Of a stretch of DNA of 64,000 bases, positions 17,895 through 25,774 are shown piece after piece. A model generated the notes under the pieces. That model saw only the letters and a list, made by a program, of their open reading frames with translations, was not told the DNA's origin and did no database searches. Both the position numbers and the translations under genes were made by a program. The stretch lies in the NCBI RefSeq assembly GCF_900626135.1, contig NZ_LR130785.1, forward strand, positions 715,241-779,240, in the 5' to 3' direction. Each line of letters starts with the position of its first letter. The stretch's first letter is position 1. Source of the DNA: Senegalia massiliensis (lineage in GTDB: Bacteria; Bacillota; Clostridia; Tissierellales; SIT17).

Positions 17895-17971
17895 ATTGTA
17901 TGTGACTTTAGTAAAGTCACTATTAAGTAATTTTAAATTTAAAATGTATTATATATTTAACCGGTAATCAA

Positions 17972-17985
17972 GATGAGTACTCATC
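17972..17985. promoter_or_regulatory. GATGAGTACTCATC palindrome before sigma factor gene
   Basis: A perfect 14-base palindrome lies just upstream of the ribosome site of the sigma-factor gene. Position and symmetry suggest a repressor operator or 5'-UTR structure. Confidence 0.4.
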
Positions 17986-18001
17986 AATATGAGGGATGAA
18001 T

Positions 18002-18571
18002 ATGTATAGTGAAATAGATAATTTAGTAAGAAAAGCAAAATTAGGAGAAAAAGAAGCAAAAATGAAGTTGTTAGAAAGTTATAAACCTCTTATTTTAACT
18101 CAAATAAAAAAATATTACTTTGAAAAAGAAGAGATGGATGATTTAATTAATGAAGGATATGAAGTGATTTTAATAGGGATAAATAAGTTTGATTTTTCAA
18201 AAGGAGTTTATTTTTCTGGCTATATAAATACTATTTTAAGATATCATTATCTAGATAAACTTAAGTTTAAAAAATATGTAGTGTCTTTAGATAAAAAGAT
18301 TTCATCTAAAGATAGTAGTATTAGTTTGATTGATACATTAGAATCAGAAATAGATATAGAAAAAGAATATTTATATAAGGAATTAAATAATGAGTTAGTT
18401 AAAAATATAGAAAAATTAACTATACGTCAAAAACAAATAATAGTTATGTTTTATTTACAAAAAATTAATATAAAGGATATATCAAATAGATTAGGAATTT
18501 CCTATAGAACAGTTGTAAACACAAAAAAGAATGCATTAGAAAAATTAAAAAAATTATATAGTAAAAAATAA
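18002..18571 (+). CDS. sigma-70-family RNA polymerase sigma factor
   Basis: A 189-residue alternative sigma factor. Region 2 is readable as EEMDDLINEGYEVILIGINKFDF...YFSGYINTILRYHYLDKLK. Region 4 is LTIRQKQIIVMFYLQKINIKDISNRLGISYRTVVNTKKNALEKL, a helix-turn-helix for the -35. An ATG at 17996 overlaps the GAGGG ribosome site, so I choose 18002. No anti-sigma gene adjoins. It is followed by DUF1659, DUF2922 and YvrJ genes; in Bacillus subtilis YvrJ is encoded beside the split sigma factor SigO/RsoA. The most likely targets are therefore these neighbours. Confidence 0.85.
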   Translation: MYSEIDNLVRKAKLGEKEAKMKLLESYKPLILTQIKKYYFEKEEMDDLINEGYEVILIGINKFDFSKGVYFSGYINTILRYHYLDKLKFKKYVVSLDKKISSKDSSISLIDTLESEIDIEKEYLYKELNNELVKNIEKLTIRQKQIIVMFYLQKINIKDISNRLGISYRTVVNTKKNALEKLKKLYSKK

Positions 18572-18618
18572 TTATCACTTCTATATTTGTAGTGTAGGTA
18601 AGAGAGGAGGTGATAATC

Positions 18619-18843
18619 ATGGCAGTAAATACAATGTTAAAATCAAGTAAAGTGAAATTAGAGCTTCAAAATGGTTTAGATGAAAATGGCAAAGAAATTA
18701 TAAAATCTAAAACACTTTCATCAGTTAAAACCGATGCAACTGATGAAGGAATTTATGAAAGTATGGTTTCAATAACAGGACTACAACAGTTACCACTTAT
18801 GGCGGTAAAGAGAATTGATGAAAAAGAAATTGAAATGGTTTAA
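18619..18843 (+). CDS. DUF1659-family small protein
   Basis: A 74-residue protein of the DUF1659 type, with the pattern KVKLELQNGLDENGKEI...TLSSVKTDATDEGIY and the central alternation of charged and hydrophobic residues typical of the family. An upstream in-frame GTG at 18610 lies inside the AGGAGGTG ribosome site, so the ATG at 18619 is the start. It is first of three small genes behind a sigma factor. No molecular function is known; DUF1659 and DUF2922 proteins are usually encoded side by side. Confidence 0.75.
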   Translation: MAVNTMLKSSKVKLELQNGLDENGKEIIKSKTLSSVKTDATDEGIYESMVSITGLQQLPLMAVKRIDEKEIEMV

Positions 18844-18878
18844 TTTATTAAAGAAGGATATAAAGATTGGAGGTGAAT

Positions 18879-19097
18879 ATGTTGAGCAAAAAACTAGAAT
18901 TGATATTTAAAAATATAATGGATAGAAAAACTAGAATATCTTTAGATGAGCCAAGAGAAGATTTAACAGAGTTAGAAATAACTTCAGCTATGAATAATAT
19001 TATAACTCAAAATATATTTGAAACAACTGGAGGAAATTTAGTATCTATAGCTGGAGCTAGAATAATTACAACACAAATACAAGATTTTTCAATTTAA
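18879..19097 (+). CDS. DUF2922-family small protein
   Basis: A 72-residue protein matching DUF2922: KKLELIFKNIMDRKTRISLDEPREDLTELEI, then ITSAMNNIITQNIF and a C-terminal GARIITTQIQDFSI. The start is ATG at 18879, with GGAGG five bases upstream; the adjacent TTG at 18882 is an alternative. It follows the DUF1659 gene by 35 bases. Function is unknown; pairing with the DUF1659 gene suggests the two proteins act together. Confidence 0.75.
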   Translation: MLSKKLELIFKNIMDRKTRISLDEPREDLTELEITSAMNNIITQNIFETTGGNLVSIAGARIITTQIQDFSI

Positions 19098-19100
19098 TCT

Positions 19101-19127
19101 AAAGGGTGGACTAAAGTCTACCCTTTT
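19101..19127 (+). terminator. hairpin between DUF2922 and YvrJ genes
   Basis: AAAGGGTGGACT / AGTCTACCCTTTT with an AA centre and trailing Ts. It probably ends most transcripts after the DUF2922 gene and so lowers, but need not abolish, YvrJ expression. Confidence 0.7.
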
Positions 19128-19161
19128 CACAATTAATTTAATTGGAAGAGAGGTAGTTAAA

Positions 19162-19320
19162 ATGGAGATAATATTTAGTCAAATTGCAAATTTAGGTTTT
19201 CCTATAGTTGTGTCTGTATTTCTTTTAGTTAGAATAGAAAGCAAACTTACAGATATTACTTCTAGTATAAATGAACTTACAAAGGCTATAATATCAAAAA
19301 CAAAAGAGGAAGTCTTATGA
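19162..19320 (+). CDS. YvrJ-family small membrane protein
   Basis: A 52-residue protein. The N-terminal half (IANLGFPIVVSVFLLVRIE) is a membrane segment with the family's GFPI-V core; the C-terminal half is an amphipathic helix (SKLTDITSSINELTKAI). This is the YvrJ pattern. The ATG follows AGAGAGGTAG. It closes the sigma factor-DUF1659-DUF2922 group and is followed by its own terminator that overlaps the stop codon. Function unknown. Confidence 0.8.
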   Translation: MEIIFSQIANLGFPIVVSVFLLVRIESKLTDITSSINELTKAIISKTKEEVL

Positions 19321-19333
19321 CTTTCCTCTTTTG
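19301..19333. terminator. terminator at end of yvrJ
   Basis: CAAAAGAGGAAGTC / GACTTTCCTCTTTTG stem with one bulged T and a TTAT loop, ending in T-rich sequence. It includes the yvrJ stop codon. Confidence 0.75.
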
Positions 19334-19505
19334 TTTGACTATTTCGTTCTCCTATAATAAGTCCGCATGCTGCAATTAAAAGTAAAACTAAAAAGAATAA
19401 TAACACTAATATATTATTTTTAATTCGTGCCACTCCTTTCTATAGATATGATTATTTTTTCCTAAAAGCAAAACAAATATACAAATTTTTAGAAAACTAT
19501 TTACA

Positions 19506-19519
19506 GGAACACATGTTCG
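19506..19519 (+). promoter_or_regulatory. LexA (SOS) box-like operator
   Basis: GGAACACATGTTCG fits the Gram-positive LexA/DinR consensus CGAACRNRYGTTYG at every position except the first. It lies over the -35 region of TATAAT boxes at 19524-19529 and 19538-19543, where repressor binding would block transcription of the ComK-like gene and possibly recD2 downstream. Confidence 0.6.
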
Positions 19520-19560
19520 ATGTTATAATATTTTTAATATAATAGCAAGGGGAGATATAA

Positions 19561-20133
19561 ATGATAGAGATTGATAAAATATTAATGAATAAAATTATAG
19601 CAATACTTCCAATTTATTTAGACACGAAAGGAAATTCTACTAAAATAATTTTTGAAAATAAAGAGGACATGTTTATTTATTATAGGACTATTAGAGTTTT
19701 AAAATCCATAGCTGGATATTTTACATTAGATTTAAGAAAAGTAAGAAATGAATATGGAAAGATTATAGAATCAAAAAATATGGTGCCAATACCCCTTACA
19801 AAAAGGGATATATTGATACCTATGAAAACGAGAAAACCTATATCTAAAAATGATGGCTCAATAGGTTATTTTAATTTAAAATATATAGAAGATATTTTGA
19901 AAAAAGATGAAGAGATTTACATAAAACTTATTACAGGAAAAGAAATAAAAGTGCTAAATAGTGAAAGAACAATAATAAAACATATAAATGATGGGAAACT
20001 AGTAAAACAATCATATAAAGAAAAGTTTGATTCCCATGTAAAAGAAGAAGATTTAAGTTATAACACTCCTGCAACTAAGAAAGATATTGCACTTTTAATT
20101 AGAGAACTTGTTGATATTAAAAAAAGACTATGA
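19561..20133 (+). CDS. possible ComK-like protein
   Basis: A 190-residue protein I cannot place firmly. The middle and C-terminal part (KNMVPIPLTKRDILIPM..., then GSIGYFNLKYIEDILKKDEEIYIKLITGKEIKV) resembles ComK-type sequences in which a K-x-P-I strand is followed by a W/Y-x-N-x-x-x-I beta hairpin. The family length (about 190) also fits. The C-terminus (residues 150-190) is charged and helical. It precedes recD2 and comFC, which would suit a DNA-uptake or repair role, and it has a LexA-like box at its promoter. A LytTR-like or unrelated fold is possible. Confidence 0.4.
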   Translation: MIEIDKILMNKIIAILPIYLDTKGNSTKIIFENKEDMFIYYRTIRVLKSIAGYFTLDLRKVRNEYGKIIESKNMVPIPLTKRDILIPMKTRKPISKNDGSIGYFNLKYIEDILKKDEEIYIKLITGKEIKVLNSERTIIKHINDGKLVKQSYKEKFDSHVKEEDLSYNTPATKKDIALLIRELVDIKKRL

Positions 20134-20183
20134 CTTTTTAGTATGTTATAATGTATAGATAAGAATGTTCGGAGGGTTTTAAA

Positions 20184-22412
20184 TTGATATCTATAAAAGG
20201 TTCAGTAGAAGAAATAATATTTAAAAATGATTCAAATGGATATATCGTTGCAATACTTGAAACTGAAGATGATATAATTACGATAGTTGGGTATATTCCT
20301 ATATTAAATATAGGGGAAACTATAAAAGTAGAAGGTAATTGGGAACATCATAAAACTTTTGGTCAGCAATTAAAAGTAGAGAATTATGAACCTGTAGTAC
20401 CTGCTACTCTTAATGGAATAATTAATTATTTAGCTTCAGGATTAATATCAGGTATTGGCCCTAAAACTGCAGAAAAAATAGTTGAGAAATTTGGAGAAAA
20501 TAGTTTAGATGTAATTCAATATAATCCACAAAAGTTAAAAGAAGTAGAAGGTATAGGAAGTAAAAAAGTTAAAAAAATAGCAGAATCTTTTAGTGAACAA
20601 AGAGAACTTCGTGATGTTATGCTATTTTTACAACAATATGGTATTAGTTCAAAATTTGGAGTAAGAATATATAAAAAATATGGAAATAAGACAATACAAA
20701 AGGTAAAGGAAAATCCATACAGATTATCAGAAGAAGTATTTGGAATAGGATTTAAAATGGCAGATAAAATAGCTATGGAAATGGGTATAGCTTTTGACTC
20801 TGTCTATAGAATAAGAGCAGGGATAAAATTTGCAATTATGAAGTTTACTACTGAAGGACATACATATATGCCAAAGGGAATTCTTGTTAACAAGTCAAAA
20901 GAAGTACTTTCCATAGATGAAGAAATAATAGATAATGGAATAACTCAAATGACTATTGATAACCATATAAAGCTTGAAAATATAAATGGTGAGATAGTAG
21001 TATATTCTATACCTTTTTATACAGCAGAAGCAAATGTAAGTAAAAAATTAATAGAGCTTTCAAATGTAAAATTACATGATATAAATATAGATATAGATGA
21101 TCAAATAAATGAAATAGAAAATGAAGAAGAGATAAAACTAGCTGGCAGACAAAAAGAAGCTATAGAAGAATCCATAAATAATGGAGTTTTAGTAGTTACA
21201 GGTGGTCCTGGAACAGGAAAAACCACTACAATAAATAGTATAATAAAAATATTTGAGAAAAAAGATTTAAAAGTAACCCTTGGGGCTCCTACTGGAAGAG
21301 CAGCTAAAAGAATGAGTGAAGCTACAGGAAAAGAAGCTAAAACTATTCACAGATTACTTGAATATTCATTTGTAGATGAAGAAATAGGAATGGCATTTGG
21401 AGTAGATGATGGTACTCCTATGGAAAGTGATGTAGTTATAATAGATGAAGTATCAATGGTTGATATACTTTTAATGAATCATTTATTAAAAGCAATTATG
21501 CCAGGAACTAGACTTATCCTTGTAGGTGATGTAGATCAATTACCATCAGTTGGAGCTGGAAATGTACTTAGAGATATAATAGATTCAAAACTTATTAAAG
21601 TAGTAGAATTAGATGAAATATTTAGACAAGCAAAAGAAAGTATGATAGTAGTAAATGCCCATAGAATAAACAAGGGAGAATATCCTTATTTAAATAAAAA
21701 GGATAAAGATTTCTTTTTTATGAAAAGAAACAATCCTTCTCAAATAGTAGATACCATACTTGAATTAGCCTATAGAAGACTTAGGAAATTTAATGGGTAT
21801 GATCCAATAAAAGATATTCAAGTATTATCTCCAATGAAAAAAGGAGATGCAGGAGTAAATGCATTAAATAATAGTTTGCAAGCTATATTAAATCCTAAAT
21901 CTAAAATTAAAGCTGAAAGAAAAATAGCCGATACTATATTTAGAGTAGGCGACAAAGTAATGCAAATAAAAAATAATTATAATAGTGAGTGGGAAATAAT
22001 AGAAAATGGAAAGTCAATAGAAAAAGGAAAAGGAGTGTTTAATGGGGATTTAGGAATTATAACAAAAATTGATCATGAGGAATCAGAATTAATAGTAGAA
22101 TTTGATGATAAAAGAATAGTAGTATATCCATTTAGTGGATTAGATGAACTTAGACTTGCATATGCTACTACAATTCATAAATCTCAAGGTTCAGAATTTC
22201 CAGTAGTTATAATTCCAATACTTTGGGGACCACCAATGCTTCTTACAAGGAATTTACTCTATACAGGAATAACACGTGCGAAAGAATTAGTAGTGCTTGT
22301 AGGAATGGAAAGGTATTTAGCTATGATGATAAAAAATAATAAAATTACTACAAGGTATTCAGGATTATCTAAAAGATTGAATGATATGTTTAATGTATAT
22401 GTGAGAGGTTAA
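20184..22412 (+). CDS. recD2: RecD2-type ATP-dependent DNA helicase
   Basis: SF1B 5'-3' DNA helicase of 742 residues for repair and replication-fork maintenance; this RecB/RecC-independent form is widespread in Firmicutes. An N-terminal OB-like region and HhH repeats (LASGLISGIGPKTAEKIVEKFG, VEGIGSKKVKKIAESF) precede the motor with Walker A GGPGTGKTTT (about residue 345), Walker B VVIIDEVSMVD, GDVDQLPSVGAGNVL, and the late motif YATTIHKSQGSEF. The start is TTG after GGAGGG. It follows the ComK-like gene by 50 bases and comFC follows 2 bases later, so one operon is likely. Confidence 0.93.
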   Translation: MISIKGSVEEIIFKNDSNGYIVAILETEDDIITIVGYIPILNIGETIKVEGNWEHHKTFGQQLKVENYEPVVPATLNGIINYLASGLISGIGPKTAEKIVEKFGENSLDVIQYNPQKLKEVEGIGSKKVKKIAESFSEQRELRDVMLFLQQYGISSKFGVRIYKKYGNKTIQKVKENPYRLSEEVFGIGFKMADKIAMEMGIAFDSVYRIRAGIKFAIMKFTTEGHTYMPKGILVNKSKEVLSIDEEIIDNGITQMTIDNHIKLENINGEIVVYSIPFYTAEANVSKKLIELSNVKLHDINIDIDDQINEIENEEEIKLAGRQKEAIEESINNGVLVVTGGPGTGKTTTINSIIKIFEKKDLKVTLGAPTGRAAKRMSEATGKEAKTIHRLLEYSFVDEEIGMAFGVDDGTPMESDVVIIDEVSMVDILLMNHLLKAIMPGTRLILVGDVDQLPSVGAGNVLRDIIDSKLIKVVELDEIFRQAKESMIVVNAHRINKGEYPYLNKKDKDFFFMKRNNPSQIVDTILELAYRRLRKFNGYDPIKDIQVLSPMKKGDAGVNALNNSLQAILNPKSKIKAERKIADTIFRVGDKVMQIKNNYNSEWEIIENGKSIEKGKGVFNGDLGIITKIDHEESELIVEFDDKRIVVYPFSGLDELRLAYATTIHKSQGSEFPVVIIPILWGPPMLLTRNLLYTGITRAKELVVLVGMERYLAMMIKNNKITTRYSGLSKRLNDMFNVYVRG

Positions 22413-22414
22413 AT

Positions 22415-23059
22415 ATGAAAATATTAGATAGAATATTAGAGATTATTTATCCAGAAAAAAATATATGCTTTATATGTGATGAATATGAAGAAACTATCAA
22501 GCATCATTTATGTAATGAATGTAGAGATCGATTAGAGTTTTTAGATCAAACAATATCAGAAGATATAATTTGTCCTCTTCGTTATACAGATTGTATAAGA
22601 GAAATAATATTTAAATATAAATATGGTAAAAAACCTTATTTATATAAGATGCTAGGACCATTATTATTAGAAGAATTTAAAAAACGGAATATAGATGATG
22701 TTGATTTAATAGTGCCTATTCCAATGACAAGAAGAAAAAAATCTAAAAGAGGATTTAATCAATCAGAATTACTTGCAAAATATCTTTCAGAAAAATTAAA
22801 TATAGAATTATATACTGGAAATTTAATCAAGTTTAAAAAGACAAAATCTCAATCAGGATTATCAAAATCTTTTAGACGTACAAATATAAAGGGAGCATTT
22901 AAAATAATAGATAAAGAAATATTTGCTAATAAAAATGTACTTATAGTAGATGATATTATAACTACAGGAGCTACATATACTGAGGCAAAAAGAAATATAA
23001 TGGATGCTAATGCTAAAAAAACTTATCTAATAACAATAGCAAGTGGTAGAGATATATAA
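22415..23059 (+). CDS. comFC: ComFC-family amidophosphoribosyltransferase-like protein
   Basis: A 214-residue ComF-family protein. An N-terminal zinc ribbon (CFICDEYEETIKHHLCNEC) is followed by a phosphoribosyltransferase domain with the PRPP loop VLIVDDIITTGATYTEA. Family members are needed for natural transformation in competent bacteria, where they act with ComFA. No comFA is seen here; recD2 takes the upstream position. It starts 2 bases after recD2, and yvyF follows after 12 bases, as in the Bacillus comF-yvyF-flgM order. Confidence 0.9.
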   Translation: MKILDRILEIIYPEKNICFICDEYEETIKHHLCNECRDRLEFLDQTISEDIICPLRYTDCIREIIFKYKYGKKPYLYKMLGPLLLEEFKKRNIDDVDLIVPIPMTRRKKSKRGFNQSELLAKYLSEKLNIELYTGNLIKFKKTKSQSGLSKSFRRTNIKGAFKIIDKEIFANKNVLIVDDIITTGATYTEAKRNIMDANAKKTYLITIASGRDI

Positions 23060-23071
23060 GGAGGAGAATAA

Positions 23072-23479
23072 ATGAATATAAAAAATTGTAAAAAATGTGG
23101 CAAAATATATAATTATGATGGGTTTAATATATGCTATCACTGTAGACGTAAAGAAGAAGAAATGTTTTTTACTGTTCGTGAATATATTTATAGTAATACC
23201 AAAGCAGATATTAGAGAAGTATCAGAAGCAACAGGAGTTTCTACAAAAAAGATATTAGAATTTTTAAGACAAGGAAAACTTGAGATAAAAGAAGGAAGCA
23301 ATTTGATACTTGATTGTGAAAGATGTTCTAAACCTATAAAAACTGGAAGGTTTTGCAAAGAGTGTGCAAATGAAATAGAAAAAGAATTAAAAGGAGCATT
23401 TAAAAAAGATAATATAGATAATAGTGAACAGAATAGCTATAGAACAGGAAACAAGTTAAATGTAAAAAATAGAAGATAA
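23072..23479 (+). CDS. yvyF: flagellar operon protein YvyF (TIGR03826-like)
   Basis: A 135-residue protein with an N-terminal zinc knuckle (CKKCGKIYNYDGFNICYHC), a helix-turn-helix-like middle (ADIREVSEATGVSTKKILEFLRQGKLEI) and a second zinc knuckle (CERCSKPIKTGRFCKEC). This matches YvyF, encoded between comFC and flgM in many Firmicutes and thought to modulate flagellar gene expression. Ribosome site AAGGAGGAG is strong. Confidence 0.85.
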   Translation: MNIKNCKKCGKIYNYDGFNICYHCRRKEEEMFFTVREYIYSNTKADIREVSEATGVSTKKILEFLRQGKLEIKEGSNLILDCERCSKPIKTGRFCKECANEIEKELKGAFKKDNIDNSEQNSYRTGNKLNVKNRR

Positions 23480-23486
23480 ATAGTAT

Positions 23487-23514
23487 TAAAGTTAAACCTC
23501 AACTTTGCCGATAA
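23487..23514 (+). promoter_or_regulatory. sigma-28 (SigD) promoter for flgM
   Basis: TAAA (23487-23490), a 16-base spacer and GCCGATAA (23507-23514) match the flagellar sigma-28 consensus TAAA-N15-GCCGATAA. It lies 33 bases before the flgM ATG, so flgM can be expressed from a late flagellar promoter and feed back on sigma-28. Confidence 0.8.
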
Positions 23515-23547
23515 TATATATAACGATGCAAAGGTGAGGTGTTTTTT

Positions 23548-23829
23548 ATGAAGATATTTAATAATAATATAAATAAAATACAAAATGCATATAACAATAA
23601 TAAAACGAAAATCAGCAAAGATGTAAAAGCAGATAAAAAAGATCAATTTATAATATCAGAGCAAGGAAAAATGATTCAAAAAGCAGTTAAAATGGCAAAG
23701 GATTCTCCAGATATTAGAAAAGAAAAAATAGAGAAAATTAAGACTCAGATGAATAGTGGAAATTATAATGTGGATTCAAAATTAGTAGCACAAAAGATAT
23801 TAGAAGATATAAACATGAGAAAAGGCTAA
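23548..23829 (+). CDS. flgM: anti-sigma-28 factor FlgM
   Basis: A 93-residue inhibitor that holds sigma-28 (SigD) until the hook-basal body is complete. The C-terminal half has the FlgM pattern DSPDIRKEKIEKIKTQMNSGNYNVDSKLVAQKIL-like helices. An in-frame GTG at 23539 overlaps the ribosome site region (GGTGAGG), so the ATG at 23548 is preferred. Its sigma-28 promoter lies upstream. The stop TAA overlaps an ATG of the next frame. Confidence 0.9.
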   Translation: MKIFNNNINKIQNAYNNNKTKISKDVKADKKDQFIISEQGKMIQKAVKMAKDSPDIRKEKIEKIKTQMNSGNYNVDSKLVAQKILEDINMRKG

Positions 23830-23840
23830 TGGAGGATAAT

Positions 23841-24323
23841 ATGAAAGAGTTAGTTGATGTATTAATAAAAGTATTAGATGAAGAAATAGTAGTATATAAA
23901 AAACTACTTAAAAATTTAGATGAAAAAACTGATGTATTAGTAAATGGAGATATAAAAAAATTAGATGAAATTACTAAAGAAGAACAATCTATAACGGAAA
24001 CATTGGTGAAACTTGAGAATTTAAGAGAAAAAGTTATTTTTAATATTGCTCATAAAAAAGACAAAAGTGGAATTGATGTGTCTCAAATCTTAGAATTCTT
24101 AGAAGGACAGGAAAAAGAAGTATTGGAAGAAAAAAGAAATAAATTAGTAAATATATTAGAAAAGATAAAAGAAAAAAATATGCTTAATTCTAGATTAATA
24201 AAAGATTCACTTGATTATATAAATTTAAATATAGATTTATTTACAAATAGAGATAGTAATTTAACATATGGTAAAGGTAAGAAAAACGAACAAACTGCAA
24301 GTTTTTTCAATAAACAAGCATAG
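23841..24323 (+). CDS. flgN: flagellar chaperone FlgN
   Basis: A 160-residue helical, coiled-coil-rich export chaperone for the hook-associated proteins FlgK and FlgL. The sequence is dominated by Glu/Lys/Leu heptads (ITKEEQSITETLVKLENLREKV, LEFLEGQEKEVLEEKRNKLV). An ATG at 23829 overlaps the flgM stop, but GGAGG at 23831-23835 points to the ATG at 23841. Position directly before two flgK genes supports the call. Confidence 0.8.
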   Translation: MKELVDVLIKVLDEEIVVYKKLLKNLDEKTDVLVNGDIKKLDEITKEEQSITETLVKLENLREKVIFNIAHKKDKSGIDVSQILEFLEGQEKEVLEEKRNKLVNILEKIKEKNMLNSRLIKDSLDYINLNIDLFTNRDSNLTYGKGKKNEQTASFFNKQA

Positions 24324-24338
24324 AAAGGGGATAAAAAA

Positions 24339-25757
24339 TTGTTTCAAGGATTATCATCAGCAATATCAGGATTATATACAAATAAAAAAGCATTAGATAC
24401 AGTCAGTCACAATATAGCAAATAGTAATAACCCTTACTATGTTAGACAAGATGTTATACAAGCATCTAATGGATATACAAATGTAGTGGGAGTAAATGGT
24501 CAAATTGGATCAGGTGTGAAGATAGCTGACATAAGACAAATAAGGGATAGATTTTTAGATCAAAGATTTAGAAATGAAGCTGATAATAAAGGCTATTTTG
24601 ATGCAAGATACAGTATTTTTTCACAAGTAGAAGAAATAATGAATGAACCATCAGATGTAGGTTTAAGTGAAGTAATGGATGGACTGTGGAATAGTTTTGA
24701 TGAATTATCAAAAGATCCAGATAACTTAACAGTTAGGGGAATGGTAAGGGAAAGAGCCATAGCCTTTGTGGAGACCGTAAGTCATATGTCAAATCAGTTA
24801 AGTCTTTTACAAGTAAACTTAAATAAAGAGATATCAAATAAAGTAGAAGAAATAAATATGATATCAAAAGATATAGCAAAATTAAATGGTTTAATAACTC
24901 AAAGTGAATCTACAGGTGTAAAGGCGAATGATTTAAGAGATAAAAGAAATGCATTAATAGATAGATTATCTTTAAATATAAATATTAATGCAGTTAATAA
25001 ACAAAATGGTTCAGTAGATATATATATTGGAGGAAGATCTCTTGTAAGTGAGGAGAATGCAAGAGAAATAGAAGCCAAGACTGTTGATAATTCATTTTTT
25101 GAGATAACTTGGAAAAATTCAAACAATTCAAAAGTAGAAATAAGTGGAGGATATTTAAAAGGGATACTTGAGTCAAGAGGAGAGTTTGATTCCAAAGATG
25201 AAACTTATTCTTCAATAATACCAAGTGTAAAAAACAGACTAGATAAATTTGTAAATACTGTTGCAACAAAAATAAATGAAATACATAAAAAAGGTGTAAC
25301 ACTACTTGGAGAACCAGGACAAGATTTTTTTGTATCTAAAAGAAATGGTAGTGAAATAGATGCAAGTACTATAAAATTAAATGACAATTTAGATACATTA
25401 AATAATATAGTAGCATCTTCATCAGGAGATAGAGGGGATGGAAGTATTGCGAAAGAAATTATGGATTTACGTGATTTAGCGATTTTTGAAAATCAAACAG
25501 CAGATAATTATTATAGAAGTATTATATCTGATATGGGAGTAGAAGCAAATCGTTCTATGATAATGTTAGAAACTCACAATACCATAATTCAAAATATACA
25601 AAATAGCAGATATGCAGTTTCAGGAGTATCAATGGATGAAGAAATGGCAAATATGCTAAAATTTCAACATTCATATACTGCAAATAGTAGAGTAGTAAAT
25701 GCAATAGATGAAATGATAGAAAATGTAGTAAATAAAATGGGTAGAGTAGGAAATTAA
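24339..25757 (+). CDS. flgK: flagellar hook-associated protein FlgK, copy 1
   Basis: A 472-residue hook-filament junction protein. The N-terminal rod/hook signature is present (SSAISGLYTNKKALDTVSHNIANSNNPYYVRQ), as is the C-terminal FlgK end (SGVSMDEEMANMLKFQHSYTANSRVVNAIDEM). The start is TTG after GAAAGGGG. Only 17 bases separate it from a second FlgK-like gene of similar length, so the two copies are a tandem duplication that has diverged, with the ends conserved and the middle different. Confidence 0.9.
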   Translation: MFQGLSSAISGLYTNKKALDTVSHNIANSNNPYYVRQDVIQASNGYTNVVGVNGQIGSGVKIADIRQIRDRFLDQRFRNEADNKGYFDARYSIFSQVEEIMNEPSDVGLSEVMDGLWNSFDELSKDPDNLTVRGMVRERAIAFVETVSHMSNQLSLLQVNLNKEISNKVEEINMISKDIAKLNGLITQSESTGVKANDLRDKRNALIDRLSLNININAVNKQNGSVDIYIGGRSLVSEENAREIEAKTVDNSFFEITWKNSNNSKVEISGGYLKGILESRGEFDSKDETYSSIIPSVKNRLDKFVNTVATKINEIHKKGVTLLGEPGQDFFVSKRNGSEIDASTIKLNDNLDTLNNIVASSSGDRGDGSIAKEIMDLRDLAIFENQTADNYYRSIISDMGVEANRSMIMLETHNTIIQNIQNSRYAVSGVSMDEEMANMLKFQHSYTANSRVVNAIDEMIENVVNKMGRVGN

Positions 25758-25774
25758 ATATTAGGAGTGGTTAG

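Noticed and set aside
19179-19433. 84-residue minus-strand frame with a lipobox-like LIAAC near its start
   Set aside because: The GTG start is fused to the only AAGGAG, leaving no spacing, and two thirds of it is antisense to yvrJ and crosses the yvrJ terminator. The hydrophobic start keeps it as a weak possibility only.
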